The translations under genes and the position numbers were made by a program. Shown piece after piece: positions 51,184-63,311 of a stretch of 64,000 bases of DNA (position 1 is its first letter; every line of letters starts with the position of its first letter). The stretch covers positions 1-64,000 of the forward strand of contig VXBA01005699.1 in NCBI GenBank assembly GCA_013399895.1, written 5' to 3'. Origin of the DNA: Serilophus lunatus. Its lineage: Eukaryota > Chordata > Aves > Passeriformes > Eurylaimidae. The notes under the pieces are model-generated. The model searched no databases and was not told the DNA's origin. It saw only the letters and a list, made by a program, of their open reading frames with translations.

Positions 51184-51745
51184 TGGGCTGGTTTTGGCTG
51201 GGGAAGTGTTAATTTTCTTCACAGTGGCTGGTATAAGTCTGTGTTATGGATTTGTGCTGAATACAGGGTTGATGATATAGAGATGCTTTTGTTATTGCTA
51301 AGCACAGCTTACTTATAGACAAGACCTTTTCTGCTTCTTATACTACCATACTGGGGAGGAAGTTGGGGGTACATGGGAGACTGGGAGGGGACACAGCCAG
51401 GATAGGTGACCAAAGAGATATTCCATATCGTATGACATCACGCTCAGTACATAAAGAGAGGGGAAGAAGTAGGAAGGGGGGAACACTTGGAGTGGCGGAG
51501 TTCATCTTTCCAAGTAACCGTTCCACATGATGGGTCCCTGCTCCCCTGGAGATGGCTGGACACCTGCCTGCCCATGGGAAGCAGTGAATTAATTACTTGT
51601 TTTGCTTTGCTTGTGTGCATGGCTTTTGCTTTCCCTATTAAACTGTTTTATCTCAACCCCTGAGCTTTCCACCCCAGTCCTACTGGTGGGAAAGTGAGCG
51701 ATGGCTGTGTGGCACCTGATGTCTGCCTGGGGTTAAACCATGACA
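51184..51745 (+). mobile_element. Solo LTR of an avian endogenous retrovirus (ERVL-type)
   Basis: About 562 bp. It begins TGGGCTGGTTTTGGCTGGGG (a decayed version of a TGTCCTGG-like terminus) and ends GGTTAAACCATGACA, the familiar terminus of a very common avian LTR family. Internal order fits U3-R-U5. A GGGGACACAGCCAGG block and a CRE-like tgacatca near 51434 are followed by a TATA-like TACATAAAG at 51448-51456. An ATTAAA poly(A) signal at 51637-51642 is followed by TTTTATCTCAACCCC. There is no internal retroviral sequence on either side, so this is a solo LTR. The flanks (cgcat / catat) do not give a clean 5-bp duplication, which suggests age or end decay. It lies in the last IFTAP intron, antisense to the gene. 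The family assignment is from memory. Confidence 0.8.
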
Positions 51746-54700
51746 CATATCTATAGGTAACTAAGCTAAGAAGAGTTTAAACTACAGTAAGCTTTCACAG
51801 AGATTCTACAAAAAAGCAAATCTACTTTTCTCTGCCAATATAGTTATAGAAAGTATATACACAATCACTATGACATTGTGTTGACCTTCATGTCATTTCA
51901 GGAATATTTTATGCAGATACAGCAAAATAGTGGAAAAACTTGTGTTTATAAAACTCAACTCCAAAATACTAACTGTAATTAGATGCCAAAATAGAACATA
52001 CCCAACTTCATCCTGTTAATTTTTCTGTTACCCACTCATCGCACATTTGAAAAGTTCATTCACACTGTATATTTTTAACTGTGCTTCAGCTCTCAAATGA
52101 GTACTCAAAGCACTAGGGATTCCTTTTTTGCTTCTTCTCCCAAGAAGCCATTGATTTCAACCTTCCATGTAGACAAGCAATTTCAAACTTTTATATTGCA
52201 AACTGCAATTTTGATCTATTTCAACAGGAAGACATTTTACAATAGAACAGTGAATCCTCTCAGCTGATCAAGTCGTTATCTTGTTATTTTTGCCTAAGTC
52301 GCTGGGAGAAGTATGTGAATTTCTGGTATCTCATTTAACATCTAACTGAAATCTTTTTGAGAGCTCTCTGGGAATAGAATCCTGCTCTATTAGAAAACTG
52401 CCAGTTTGCTTATGATTGCTTCTGTGATTTACTATCTGAGGAAAAAAACACTTTCATTTACAGTTCCTGCATGTCCAAATTAAAGAGGGGGAAGAATGTG
52501 ATATTCGTATTAATAACTAAAGTATTTTGCTAGAGCTGTTTTACAACATAATATTGTAAATAAAATACCTTAAAGTTGACATTTTTTATACTCTATTACT
52601 AATTGGCAACTCAGTTCTTTTATCAATCTGAGTGGATTTACAGTTAACTGGACAGCCTGACTCTGTCCTTCTAAAACTTATATTCTGTGTAATGATGGCA
52701 CTATATGATTCACTTGTTCAAATTATGTAAAGAATGCACATACAGTCAACAATGATTTCATTGCATACTCAAGGGAAAACTCACTAGTTCACTTACAATA
52801 ATTAAAAAAAAAGGTGGGGAAAGGTATGTATGCTATGATTTCATTAAGTTTAATATATAACATGGTACTTCCGAGAAAAAAAGTTTGTCTTGAGTTTGGG
52901 GAACTGGATTGGAAGCAAATAAATCTTGACCAATTTTCCACTTCTGCTTCATCATTCTGGACAAGCCAATCAATCTCTCTCTCTTTCCTGGCCTCTGAGA
53001 AGATATAACTCTTCCATCTTCTTTCACTTAGTCAATCGTGTCTTTAAGTTCCTCTGTGTTCTTGTTGCATTTATGCATAGCACGAAGCAGAAATAAACCT
53101 TGGTTGAGGACTACCAGTAAAACCTTAAACCAAAGGAACACAATGTAAGCTGTATTTTAGGTGATAGATGCTGCCATGCCACAGAAAAAGACAAAATGAC
53201 AGGCATAGCAAATATTTCTTCGAGTGCTCAAACTACAGTGGGAAAAAAAGGAAAATAGAGAGGTAGGATTCTTCTTTCCTAATCCTAGCCATACAAAAAT
53301 TAGGTTTCTAGACTGAGGTAGCCAATTAGCCAAAAACGGCCCAGCCACAGCTTGTGGATGGAGATATATTACATCTTATGAAAAATGCCTACAGCAAGTG
53401 GGATGAATCACTTTCTGGAGTTGCTTATCTCTGCCTCTTGATGACTCAAGGACTCAATAAGACTACACTTAAAGATGAAGTTAGGTGAGATGAATCCCAC
53501 TCTGAATGCAAGTTTATATCAAGTGGATGGAAAATGTGCATTAACTGCACTCATGTGTATGCAGGGAGAGAAATCAGAACAAATAAAGACCCTAGGAAGC
53601 AGGCATTAAGACATAAAAAAACTATGATGTCTTTTACAAAAGAAAATATTTAGTAGAAATGAAGCAGAGAATAAATTTCTGGGTAGAGTAGGAAAATGTT
53701 CTGTGTTAATGTACTTCAACCATAGAGTGAACACTAGTTCAATTTGCGGTGGCCTGTAGGAAGTCATTGATGCTGCACTGTCAATCTTGAAATCCTGGAA
53801 TGTAAGTCTAAAGTGAGGAAATAAAGATGAAGCAATATTGCTGGACAACACAAATAATTTGCTGTGTCATTCACTAAGCCACTTCCTAACAGCTTTTGAC
53901 AGAAAAACATTTTTGGGGAGACAAGTGGTTCTTTAACAATTAGCCAAGTTATAAACTGGGTCTTAACAGAGCTTCTTTTTCTGAATTTTCCCTTTTCATT
54001 CAGTTCAGAGATACACACTTTACTCTGAAGTGCCTCACAAGTTTTTCCACAGCATAGACATTTGACATGCTGCTATTTTTCATACGGAATGGTCTTCCAT
54101 TCTCTAAGAAAACCAATTAGGCCTTCCCTAACAGATTTGTTTTGATGGACAGAGAGCATCTCCTTTCAAAGAAGAGATGTCTCCAGGGAAAATATTCTTC
54201 TCTTTCTAAACTAGTCCTGCCATAAGAAATTCAAGACTTAATTTTCAAGGCAATGACAATTTGAAGCACTGAGGGATTTTAAAATGGACCTGTTCAGTCA
54301 TGACAGTTCTAAAAATCAGGCCACAGTTAATATTATCTAAATGAAGACACAAATACATTTATAATTTAGGGGAAAAACTGACTTCATTTTAAGTAACCTG
54401 TCACCAAGCAAATGGTTGTGAAAATTCTTTCTTCTTGAAAAATGTAGAAACTCTTAACTAATGTAATAATACTCAGTTTCTTTCATAACCTAACTTTTCC
54501 TCAAATGGACATGAATTTTGCATGCAGTGGGATCTTTATCTATTTTTCATGAGTTATAGTTTAAAGAATCATATGCAGTCCTTTATGAACACTGCAGGCT
54601 GCTATAACCCTCCTTCTTCTTTGGTTTTATACAGAAGTTATCAAATAAGAAACCTATAAAACCTCATTCTAGTTATTTTTTGTTGTTTTCTTTCTCTATT

Positions 54701-54778
54701 TTGTATGCCAATGGATACATCCCAAGGCAAAATCCTTGAATTATGTCAATCCTTAGGGAAAAGAGTGAGTATTTTTAT

Positions 54779-54850
54779 TCACAGAATGGTAGCTATTAAA
54801 GCTTGAAAGGTCATTTTTGTACATCCACTTTTTCCCAAAGCAGACTCGTT
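54779..54850 (-). mobile_element. Possible old CR1 3' end fragment in IFTAP intron
   Basis: TTCACAGAATGGTAGCTATT, then GCTTGAAAGGTCATTTT, then CCCAAAGCAGACTCG. The order and spacing resemble the reversed CR1 3' terminus (CACAGAATGG..TTGGAAAGGACC..CAAAGCAG). Only about 70 bases can be followed. Confidence 0.45.
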
Positions 54851-55852
54851 CCTTATAGTAGGAAGCTTATTGCAAGGAACTAAACACAACTGAGCTCAGG
54901 AAAGGAGGCACCATATGCCCTGCTATAACATCAAACCTTCATTGGTCATGTGTCATTTATAAACTTGATTTAAGCCTCATGGGAACATTGATAAGCATAT
55001 GAAACTATCAAAACTGGCCCATTTAGCTGGAAGCTAACTTCAGCTTCTACTACAATGAACAGGCACAGTAAATGAGTGGTGAATTTCTGCAATAGAAACA
55101 TCCCCAAAAGTTAACGCTCACACTGACTATTTGGAGAGGAAGTTTAATGACTTAAAATAAGCCTGTGAGCAATCCACACCTTATGTTGCAGTTTGAAAAT
55201 AATTGAGATTCTGAAGGAAAACGGCAATGGTGTCTGATTAAAGGCTGAGTCCATAAAGCAAAACTCTCCACACCCGACCTAGAAAATGCAGATTCTCAAC
55301 AGCATTTTCCTACTGCTCACTTCCAAGGGGACAAATCTCAATTCTGACCACAATATATTCTGAACAGTTTTTTATTCTTAAGTGTCATGTCAAAGGGATC
55401 ATTCACTATCTCCTTATTGCAGAAAATGGTTCCTATGTTAAGCCAATGAGAACTACAGGATGCCATGAAATCATGAGATCACTGGAAAATTAAATGGCCC
55501 ATCATTCTACACAAGTAAGGATTTATTAAAAGGTGGGAAAGTGCAAGAGTTTTCTTGAATATTCTGTTACACAAATTATATATTAAAAAGCCCATATAGC
55601 ATTTGAAGTATTGAAGTACACATTTTGAAAATGTAGGATTATATAGTAGTAGTATGTAAGATAAAACAGTGTTTATCTCAATTCTTAATGTAGTAAAGAA
55701 TTCATTACTATTAAAAATTACTAATATGACTTGTTAGAGCAGTTCCACACACTCTGTCTATATCCCTCTGCTCCTGTTGAAATAACATTAAAAGCAGTAA
55801 AAAAAGGTACTCCAAACACTCAGTGTTTAAACAAATAAATCTGACCTCATAC

Positions 55853-55983
55853 CTCTTGGGCTTTGCTGTCTGGTGGCTGTGGAACAGAAAAGGTTCTGAA
55901 ATTTTCTTGAATAGGCTCATCAAAAACAGGTGCACAGTAAGTCACTGTCTGTTCCACCTCTCCTGGGAGAACGAATGAGCCTG
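55853..55983 (-). CDS. IFTAP: IFTAP coding exon with the LPGEVEQ motif
   Basis: A 131-nt minus-strand exon. The acceptor is a T-rich run ending tattcag, directly followed by a second CAG (tandem CAGCAG acceptor). The donor is GAG|gtatga. Joined to the 62179-62233 exon it reads A-GSFVLPGEVEQTVTYC and continues to PQPPDSKAQE, leaving in phase 0. The LPGEVEQ block is one of the two best conserved parts of IFTAP; human has LLLLPGEVEQDV at the same place, from memory. The Pro-rich end (SVPQPPDSK) also has a counterpart in human (AQPPTCEVK). IFTAP is a small ciliary/cytoplasmic protein that associates with the IFT-A complex. If the second CAG is used, one Ala is lost and the frame is unchanged. Confidence 0.93.
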
Positions 55984-58900
55984 CTGAATAAAAAAAAAGT
56001 AAATATTAACCTTCCACTCAATGTATAAATTAGTAAAATTCTGTTAAAATCCTGTAGTGCTCAGAACACTGGAAGAAGCTTGTTCGTCCAAGTGTGCTGT
56101 ACTTACTGCTGCATAAGCTATCACTAAAATCAATCCATGCAGTCCTGAGCTAGAATCTAGATGGTAATACTATACTAAGCAAAAATCAAGGTAGCTCTTC
56201 TTCCTTGAAGACACTGAATTAAAAATCTGGAGTAGGCGCTCTTAAACTCAGAGAACACCTGGGATTACATTTGTTTCTTTCACAACAAAAATGAAAGGTC
56301 CTGAACAGAGATGTCTGCAGTAGAAGTTATAGAATAACTCATCTGCCATTGATTAGCTGGGCAGGCTCATTATTCCTTTCTCATTTTCTCAGGAGCTTCA
56401 CTACCTGTACATTGACATTAAGAATCACTGCAAAGCATCTTACTATGACTCTCCTGAAACATTAAATAAAAATACCTGGTAGAAGTAGTAATATTTCCTC
56501 CTACAGTGCCAGATGACTCTGTTGTCCAAGGATATTTCACAGACATTTGTTCCTCCCTGAGTTTTCCAAACAGAGGTTCTCAAGAGGACTTCCCTATATC
56601 TGGGATAGAGTGACACATAGCCTTTCTATGTGAGTAGGACTTGGTCCACAGTTCACAAATGCATAGCCTTTTTAAATCACTTTTCCTCTACAAACTTAAG
56701 CAAAGCATTCCTGTCGTGAACAGTGGGTATGCATTCTGTGACAGATCAGAAGGATATGCCTTAGGTTTAGAAATATCTTTTAACATGAATCATTCTCAGC
56801 TCTGCTACAGCACAGAAGTGTCCATCTTGTCTCAGTAATGTTTTTATGAAAGAACTTAAAGGGGGCCATATGTCTTGCAATTTAGTCAAACGATTATGTA
56901 AATCTACCTACTATTTTTTCCAGCTTATACACAAGTTTCTTTACAGTTTTATACTACATTTACATTCCTCTTGAAATCTCAGAATAAATTTTCAAAGTAT
57001 TGCTTAAATGTTAATTAATGGAACCAACAAGAAGGTACATAGATGCAGAGTGAAAAGGATGAAGTGACTATTTATCTCTACCTGCACAATTTTACCACAG
57101 TAGTGGAATTATGAATGTCTCATTTTTCTGTGAATCCGTATCTGAAAATAATGGTTTCCCAGTTATGCCTTTGTAAAAAGTCCATGAACAAATTCTCCAT
57201 TTAGGTTTCTTCTGGGAATAGTAAACTATTTCAAAGCCAGCAGGGTTTGGAATTGTGAAGTAGAACATTCATTTTAAAAGAGTTGAATTAATTCCCTTGG
57301 GTATTTCTTTCCTGGATTTTTGTCTCTTGGTTCATGATTCACATACAAGTGGTTTCGTTTTCACAGCTATTCTCTTGGTTGCCTATGTCAATCTCTAGCC
57401 ATCTATGTGCTTTCAGTACTTGTTCTCAGCATAGCATCTGTTCTGATTCTGCACCAGTTATATGAGAAAACTTTCTGAACAGGACAGCACAGTCCACAGG
57501 TATCTAGGCTATGTCTTCACATGCCCCCCAGCTACTTATTTTTCATAATCTGCGTCAAAACTATTTGTAGGACAGAAGGAAGATCTGAATGCTCATTTAA
57601 AGACAATGGCATCTTCCATTATTGTTTCAAACTTGCGCCCTAAATATATACCCTCACTAAAGTAAGGGATGTCTGGACATCCGGCAGTTTGTACCACCTC
57701 CTGATAAAAATACTGATTATTTCTGTGCTAAGAGCTTCTCCCCTTCAACAGACCAATCTGCAGAGAGATGAGGAGGAAGCACTGTTATGCAACAGTCTGG
57801 CAATGGCTCAGAAAGATAACTCTTAAGAATTAGGACAACAGAAGGAAATTTATTTTTGCCTTCAGCGAGAAGTGCTTGTCATACTCAGCATGTTGATTCC
57901 ACTTTTTAAAGCTTGTTAGTAATGCAAACAATGTATCAAATTCCCTTCAATCAGTCTATAAGAATGTAATCAACCTTTGTTTGCCAGTAGACATGCCAGA
58001 AACGAGCTGTCTCTCTCTCTACCCTGGCTGTGTGACAACATATGAAAGTCTAATTGGTAAATGCTGCTTTCTCTGATAATGTTTAATAAAGAAACTCCTT
58101 CAGAGAAAAAAATTAGAGAGTTTTGACAGTCCTCTTTCTCAGTGGGAGCACCCAGAGGAACTCCAGGCTATTATAAGTTCTAGCCAGTACCTCACAGCTT
58201 GTTTAGGCTGCTGCTACAGCACTACTGGATGATGATCCTAATTAAGCTGCTAATTATGTTCTCTGTGGAGGTGATTAATTAGCAACAGGAAAGCCTTGGA
58301 TACTGCCAACGGCACCATATATAGAGATAACTGAACAGACAGTGATATCAAAAAAACTGAGAAGACATTTTGAAATGTACCTCTCATACCATGAAGAATC
58401 AACTCCCTGGATCATATGGCAGTGAATGCCAATGATTTTACTCAGGTCCAACATATTTTAATGAGGGCATATTTGAAAACTGAACAATTCTTTTAGTCCC
58501 TCGGCCCCACATCACAAAAAGTGATTACTAGATCTGTCAACACTGCTGAGTTGGGACTTTTTGCTTACTGTGTACCATTAATTACAAGTATAGAAAAAAA
58601 ATAATCTAAAGGCACACATCTGCTTTAAACTTTCAAGACTGAATAAGTTCAAAGTCTTGTCTGTATCTTTACAGTAGCCAAACGATACCCACATACATAT
58701 ATACTGACACAGGTTTTACCACTTTCAGACACTAAGATTCACAAAAATACTGTTGATGGGGAGCTGGGAAGGAAGGCAGTGATAACAAGAAAAAGCTTAA
58801 AAGCTAAATTTTGCAGTCTCCTCTGATTCTCATGCTTCAGGCTCTTAGTCCCAATGAGCTGCCTAGTGTGAAATCATCTCAAAGTAGTGTTAAATGGATT

Positions 58901-59705
58901 GCAGAGACTGAAAGAGAAAAACAAGAAAGGAATTCACTAGTTGGGGGTAGCCCAATACTTTAAAAATCTAATTTAACTCTGAATCCTCTTCCTCAGTCTG
59001 ATTTTTCTGGAAAAATATAAATGGAAAGGCAAAGATTATGAAAAATAAAAGATATTGATATAATTTGCCTAAAGAATTATTTAAATAATCAATAGTTATG
59101 TTTGTCCTCTGCTTCAAAGTAACTGAGTCAGTTTGGTTCCCCTCAGCTTCTGTGGGGTTAGACAACCAGGACCTTGAAAAGGAAACTTTGCAGTACCTCA
59201 GCGCTCCAAGCTGGATTGGGATGAGCCTCTGATATTCTTATACATCCTCACCCATAAATTTAATTAGTCTTGTTTCAATTAATTTTAATTTTCTCTTGAA
59301 TTTAAACAATAGCACACGCAAGGTCTGTAGCCAAACTTTTTATATATATCGTACTTTATACAAATATTACCTATTATTACCTAACTATCCTTCAAGCCCT
59401 GCAGCAAGAGATTTGTAACTAGTTCTGGAAAGGAACTCTATTGACCAAACACAAGCACTAGGTCTTCTCCATAGATCCCTGGAGAAAGCCTGATCATCTC
59501 TATTGTTGCATTCAACAACTTACAGTTATAGATTAAACTCAGTGAGAAAGAGCCATTAAATAGTACACCATACACATGTTGTCTCTACATGATGCATTAA
59601 AGCTATAGTTTAGGGCAACAATTTTGCTTTGCCAGTCATGGTTTACTGTGCCAAAGTCCCACAATGCAAAGCATTGCCCTGGTTTCAGGCCTTCAGCCCA
59701 GTGCT

Positions 59706-59741
59706 GCAAAAACAGCTGAAAACAGTGCTGAAAACAGCTGC
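59706..59741 (+). repeat. Small tandem repeat of GCTGAAAACA words
   Basis: AACAGCTGAAAACAG, then TGCTGAAAACAGCTG: three overlapping copies of an approximately 10-14 bp unit, also partly self-complementary through CAGCTG. Confidence 0.7.
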
Positions 59742-59855
59742 AATGAATTTGCATACTGGCCAAATCCATGGGCTGCTTTTCTTATTTGTACAAAGCAGCT
59801 GTATTCATTCACACCTTAAAAAACATTGAACTTTGCAAAATAAATCAGAAAAACT

Positions 59856-59872
59856 AAAAAAAAAAAAAAAAA
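59856..59872 (+). repeat. Poly(A) run of 17 in IFTAP intron
   Basis: Seventeen consecutive A on the plus strand followed by GCCCCAAAC, within the 6.2-kb IFTAP intron. No parent element recognised. Confidence 0.88.
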
Positions 59873-60470
59873 GCCCCAAACACTAGAATGACTCTTCCAG
59901 GACATCTCTCAAACAGCACTAGTTTAGATGAGGTATTTTAACACCTATTTTCTATCATGCTTTTCACACTGTCAACTTTGAGTCACTTGCCCTTAAGTGT
60001 GAATATTTATTGTATTAATGTACAGTTGCTAACTCAGCTAACTGATCTGCCCTTTAAAGCTAAATGAAGCAGAGATACTGAACTGTTGCCAGTAACAAGG
60101 ACAGAAAAAAGCTTGTTGCAATTGTAACAGGAAGGTATTATATTTTTTAGCTTGTTTTGCCAATATGAAGTCCTAAATCAATCATTTGTTCTGACATACA
60201 CGTGGAAGCATTTAAAAAGGCCAACAACACAGTGTCTTTCAAATTTGCATCACACTTTGCCTCATTTATAAACTAACTGGAATTCTTCAGAATGAATCCT
60301 TTATTAAGGTGGTCAATAGGGATACAGATATATTACTTTATCATTACAAACAATAGAAGTGATATCATTTTATACTTTAAATTGCATTTTGTTGCTATAG
60401 TTTCTACAGGCATAAAATTTTACCTCACCTTTTAAGTGGATTTTGACATATATGACAACCATAAAACTTC

Positions 60471-60513
60471 AAGTGCTTAGGAGTCAAGGAATGCACTTAG
60501 GAGTCAAGGGAAT
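60471..60513 (+). repeat. 20-bp tandem duplication in IFTAP intron
   Basis: CTTAGGAGTCAAGGAATGCA (60476-60495) is followed by CTTAGGAGTCAAGGGAATTT. A near-perfect recent duplication. Confidence 0.9.
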
Positions 60514-60796
60514 TTTCTTTATCCTGACACAAGAACTATCTTCAGCAAAGAAACCCTGAGCAAAACCCAGCCTGTAGGTTTCCCAGATGCATATTTGGAT
60601 GCTGTTCACTTTTCTTACAGAGTTTAGGCAGTGTAATTAGTTTCACTGTTTCAATGTTATAAAATACAATCTACATGTTTCATGTTGTTACTCAGTGTTG
60701 TTGATACAGTTTTTTTCTGCACTAAGGCAAGTCTGCCTAAAATGAAATGTGTTTTTCTAGAGGTTTTTAAGCTTATGTGAATAATATTTACTCGCG

Positions 60797-60808
60797 CACA
60801 CACACACA
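60797..60808 (+). repeat. Short (CA)n repeat
   Basis: Six CA units preceded by CTCGCG, a local alternating purine-pyrimidine stretch of about 16 bases in the IFTAP intron. Confidence 0.8.
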
Positions 60809-62178
60809 GGCATACAGAAATGACCCAAAAGCTGGGGAGAGGCAAGGTCTGTCACGGTACCAAATATGATAAGCTATCCCCAAGCTCTAGTAGAGCTGTT
60901 CTTTCTTCACTGTTCCACTTGGTGTTTTATTGTCGAGCTTAATTCTCATCAACCAATTTGAGGCTTGTTTGGAACTAGCAACATGTAACAATAATTTAAT
61001 GAACTAGACAAAGACAATTATGATTTAATTATGATATAAGTGAAATGTGGATTTATGCTTACACAAGTAAACTCCAAGGTATTTTAATAGATGTAACCAG
61101 AATCTCAGACATAAACATAGAATGTTCTATGAAGGGAAAAATGGACACATATGAAACACTGCACCCAAAAGAAATCTTTGATGTCTGTACCTGATATGAG
61201 ACTGCTATCTTCCAACCGCCCTTATGAAATGCCCAGGTTGGAAAATGAATATTTCTGTAAACGTGACTTATGTTGGTTTATTATTTTCTTGTGAGATACT
61301 GGAAGTGTCTAAGCTGTCTGATTCATAGGAGTTCTGCATGTACAGAAAGACTAATCAAATCTTTACTGCTAGAGTGGACTGACCAATCAAACGGCAATAA
61401 CTAAGAAACCAAGGATCAAAGTCCTATTCTGTAGCAGCTGCTGTCACTTGACCTCAGGCAAATCCCATAATCTGTGTGGCTTAGTTTCTTTGTACAGTGA
61501 CAGGTATAGATGGGCAAAATTAATTTAAATGCTAAAAAGTTTTCAATTCTTCTGGTAATAATGACCACACAAGGACCTATGATGGACAAATAACTACAGA
61601 CATTAGTATTCCATATACTTTTTGGAGGTGGGAGAGTTGAAATTATTATAGATGTAAGAAACAATTCAAAACAACTCAAAATGCTCATAATTGGAATTCT
61701 TAACATGAATTTGAAATTAGTCTCATTTATTTTAAGCCCAGGATGAAATCATTTTAATAGGTAGGGACAAGATTTTCATTAAATATTTCCACTTTACGGA
61801 ACTGTCTCTTAGCACCCACATCACTTTGTGAAAAAAGTTTTGCAGTCAAAATAATTTCAATATAAAATAGAAGTGGAGAAAAATGTAGAAATGTTGCTAA
61901 CAAGAAGTGTTCTGCACTTCTAAAAAATGTGGAAAAAACCCCTGTTCACCAGGACACAGTTTAATAAGTATTCCTTCTAATTTATTATCTCATTATCTCT
62001 TAGACTGAAGAAATGTGTACTTTAATTTGGGGAACTGGGGCAATGAAAAAAAACATTTCCAAGCAACAGAAGAACTGAGAAAGATTATTTCTGTTAGAGG
62101 AAACAGTGCTTTAATTAATGTTCACACACATGCATTCAAAGACAGAAAGTGACAGTGAATATGGAGGGGGAAACCTAC

Positions 62179-62233
62179 CACTGCATATCTCTTCATTTGT
62201 GTCTGTATCTTCCCAAGCTAAGGACTTGCACTC
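62179..62233 (-). CDS. IFTAP: IFTAP short internal coding exon
   Basis: A 55-nt exon on the minus strand. It has a strong acceptor (run of nine T, then atggcag) and a good donor (CAGTG|gtaggt). It starts in phase 0, matching the exon at 63166-63311, and ends with one spare base that joins the next exon. Residues are ECKSLAWEDTDTNEEICS, an acidic stretch. It aligns with the acidic Leu/Asp/Glu-rich stretch that, as I recall human IFTAP, comes just before the conserved LPGEVEQ motif. The micro-size and acidic content fit the family. The intron to the upstream exon is only 932 nt, while the downstream intron is about 6.2 kb. Confidence 0.88.
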
Positions 62234-63165
62234 CTGCCATAAAAAAAAACAAATTGGAGAATAGATTAGAATGTATTAATTCCACTCCTTATAATACAAC
62301 CTAGAGTGAAGCAAAAGTGCATTAAATTGTCTGCTTCATCTTCTCCATTCTCCCCTGCATTTTTTCCAAGAACACATATGAATTTTCTTCAAAATGAGTA
62401 ATCCGAAGGAAATACTTTCAGGTATAGGCAAACAATTGCTGCCAAAATTGCTGTGTATCAAGGTAAGTGATGGGAAAGAAGCTCAAGCTATACAACAACT
62501 ACACTACAACCCACTATACAACCCACTACATCTTTTTTAATAAAAAGTTTAATGAAGGGAAATTCTGAGTACAGACCTGATCACAGCTTTGTTATTTGTT
62601 ATTCAGGCAGAAGGGCAGAATTTCTTAACAAGTTGACTGAGATTTCCACCTCGCTCTCTCCAGATGATGTCTGCTGTTTTCCTGTCCCTACACATTAAAT
62701 CCCTAATCTTATATGTTTCAGAAGATTAAAAATGCATCTGGCCTGCCTACTTTTTACTTCAGTCAGCTGAAGTAATCTAGCTTCAGTAACACAGAACTCC
62801 ATACTTCCTAAAATCTACAAGAAACAAAATAAAACTCTACATGCTGATATCCACACTCTCAAGATTTCTTTTCCTTTTTGCCAGCCTCTACCACTAACTG
62901 CAGTCTTCAGTGAAAGCATTACATAGCTCATTGCAGGGTGCCTTATTTAGTAGTCAGATTATGGCAGCTCTTCAGCAGGGCAAATTCCACTGCCAAACAT
63001 AATCCCTGCAGGTGCTTCTCTTAAGAATTAAACATGTAGTATTTTAAATATTTGCTTTGAATAGGATAAATACCACTAGCCTTTAACATTTGGACTTCGT
63101 ACCTCTTCATATTTTCATCTCTTTGAATGTGGTGCTTGTCCACATGGACAATTGTAACTCATTAC
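62234..63165 (-). other. IFTAP intron (932 nt)
   Basis: Intron between two exons, phase 0, bounded by gtaatg and a poly-T tract ending atggcag on the minus strand. Unique AT-rich sequence; I see no repeat or other feature in it. Confidence 0.8.
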
Positions 63166-63311
63166 CTTATTCTCATTCAGCATCTGTGATGGAACAGACA
63201 TCCGCATTTCTTTGCTTCTTTCACCTGAGCCATCCTGTTTATTTCTATTTGATAATTCAGAAGTAGAAAAGGAGTCCACTTTATTTCCTTGAATTGTCTT
63301 CCCCTCTTTCT
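63166..63311 (-). CDS. IFTAP: IFTAP internal coding exon (first of four in window)
   Basis: Internal exon of the minus-strand IFTAP gene, 146 nt. On the minus strand it is preceded by an acceptor reading ttctccttgcag and followed by the donor AAG|gtaatg. It enters in phase 1 (two bases complete a Glu codon) and leaves in phase 0. It encodes 48 full residues, beginning KEGKTIQGNK and ending PSQMLNENK. They are hydrophilic, rich in Ser, Asn, Lys and Glu, with no recognisable domain. This middle part of IFTAP is poorly conserved. The call rests on the splice signals and on phase agreement with the next, conserved exon, rather than on similarity of this exon itself. The preceding exon would lie beyond 64000. 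The exon end could shift by two bases if another AG is used. Confidence 0.8.

Larger units (their letters stand above)
49399..55852 (-). other. IFTAP last intron (about 6.5 kb)
   Basis: Phase-0 intron bounded by gtatga and catttcag on the minus strand. It carries an antisense retroviral LTR (51184-51745) and a probable old CR1 3' fragment near 54779-54850. The rest is unique AT-rich sequence with no supported exon. Confidence 0.75.
55984..62178 (-). other. IFTAP intron (about 6.2 kb)
   Basis: Phase-1 intron bounded by gtaggt and tattcag on the minus strand. Mostly unique AT-rich DNA. It contains a run of 17 A (59856-59872), a short CA repeat (about 60797-60808), two small tandem duplications (59706-59741 and 60471-60513) and a cluster of three TAATTA motifs at 58239-58281. 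No other exon is supported. Confidence 0.75.

Noticed and set aside
55711..55935. 74-codon minus-strand frame overlapping an IFTAP exon
   Set aside because: It is in a different frame from the exon, runs through its donor and has no conservation; the IFTAP frame explains the exon.
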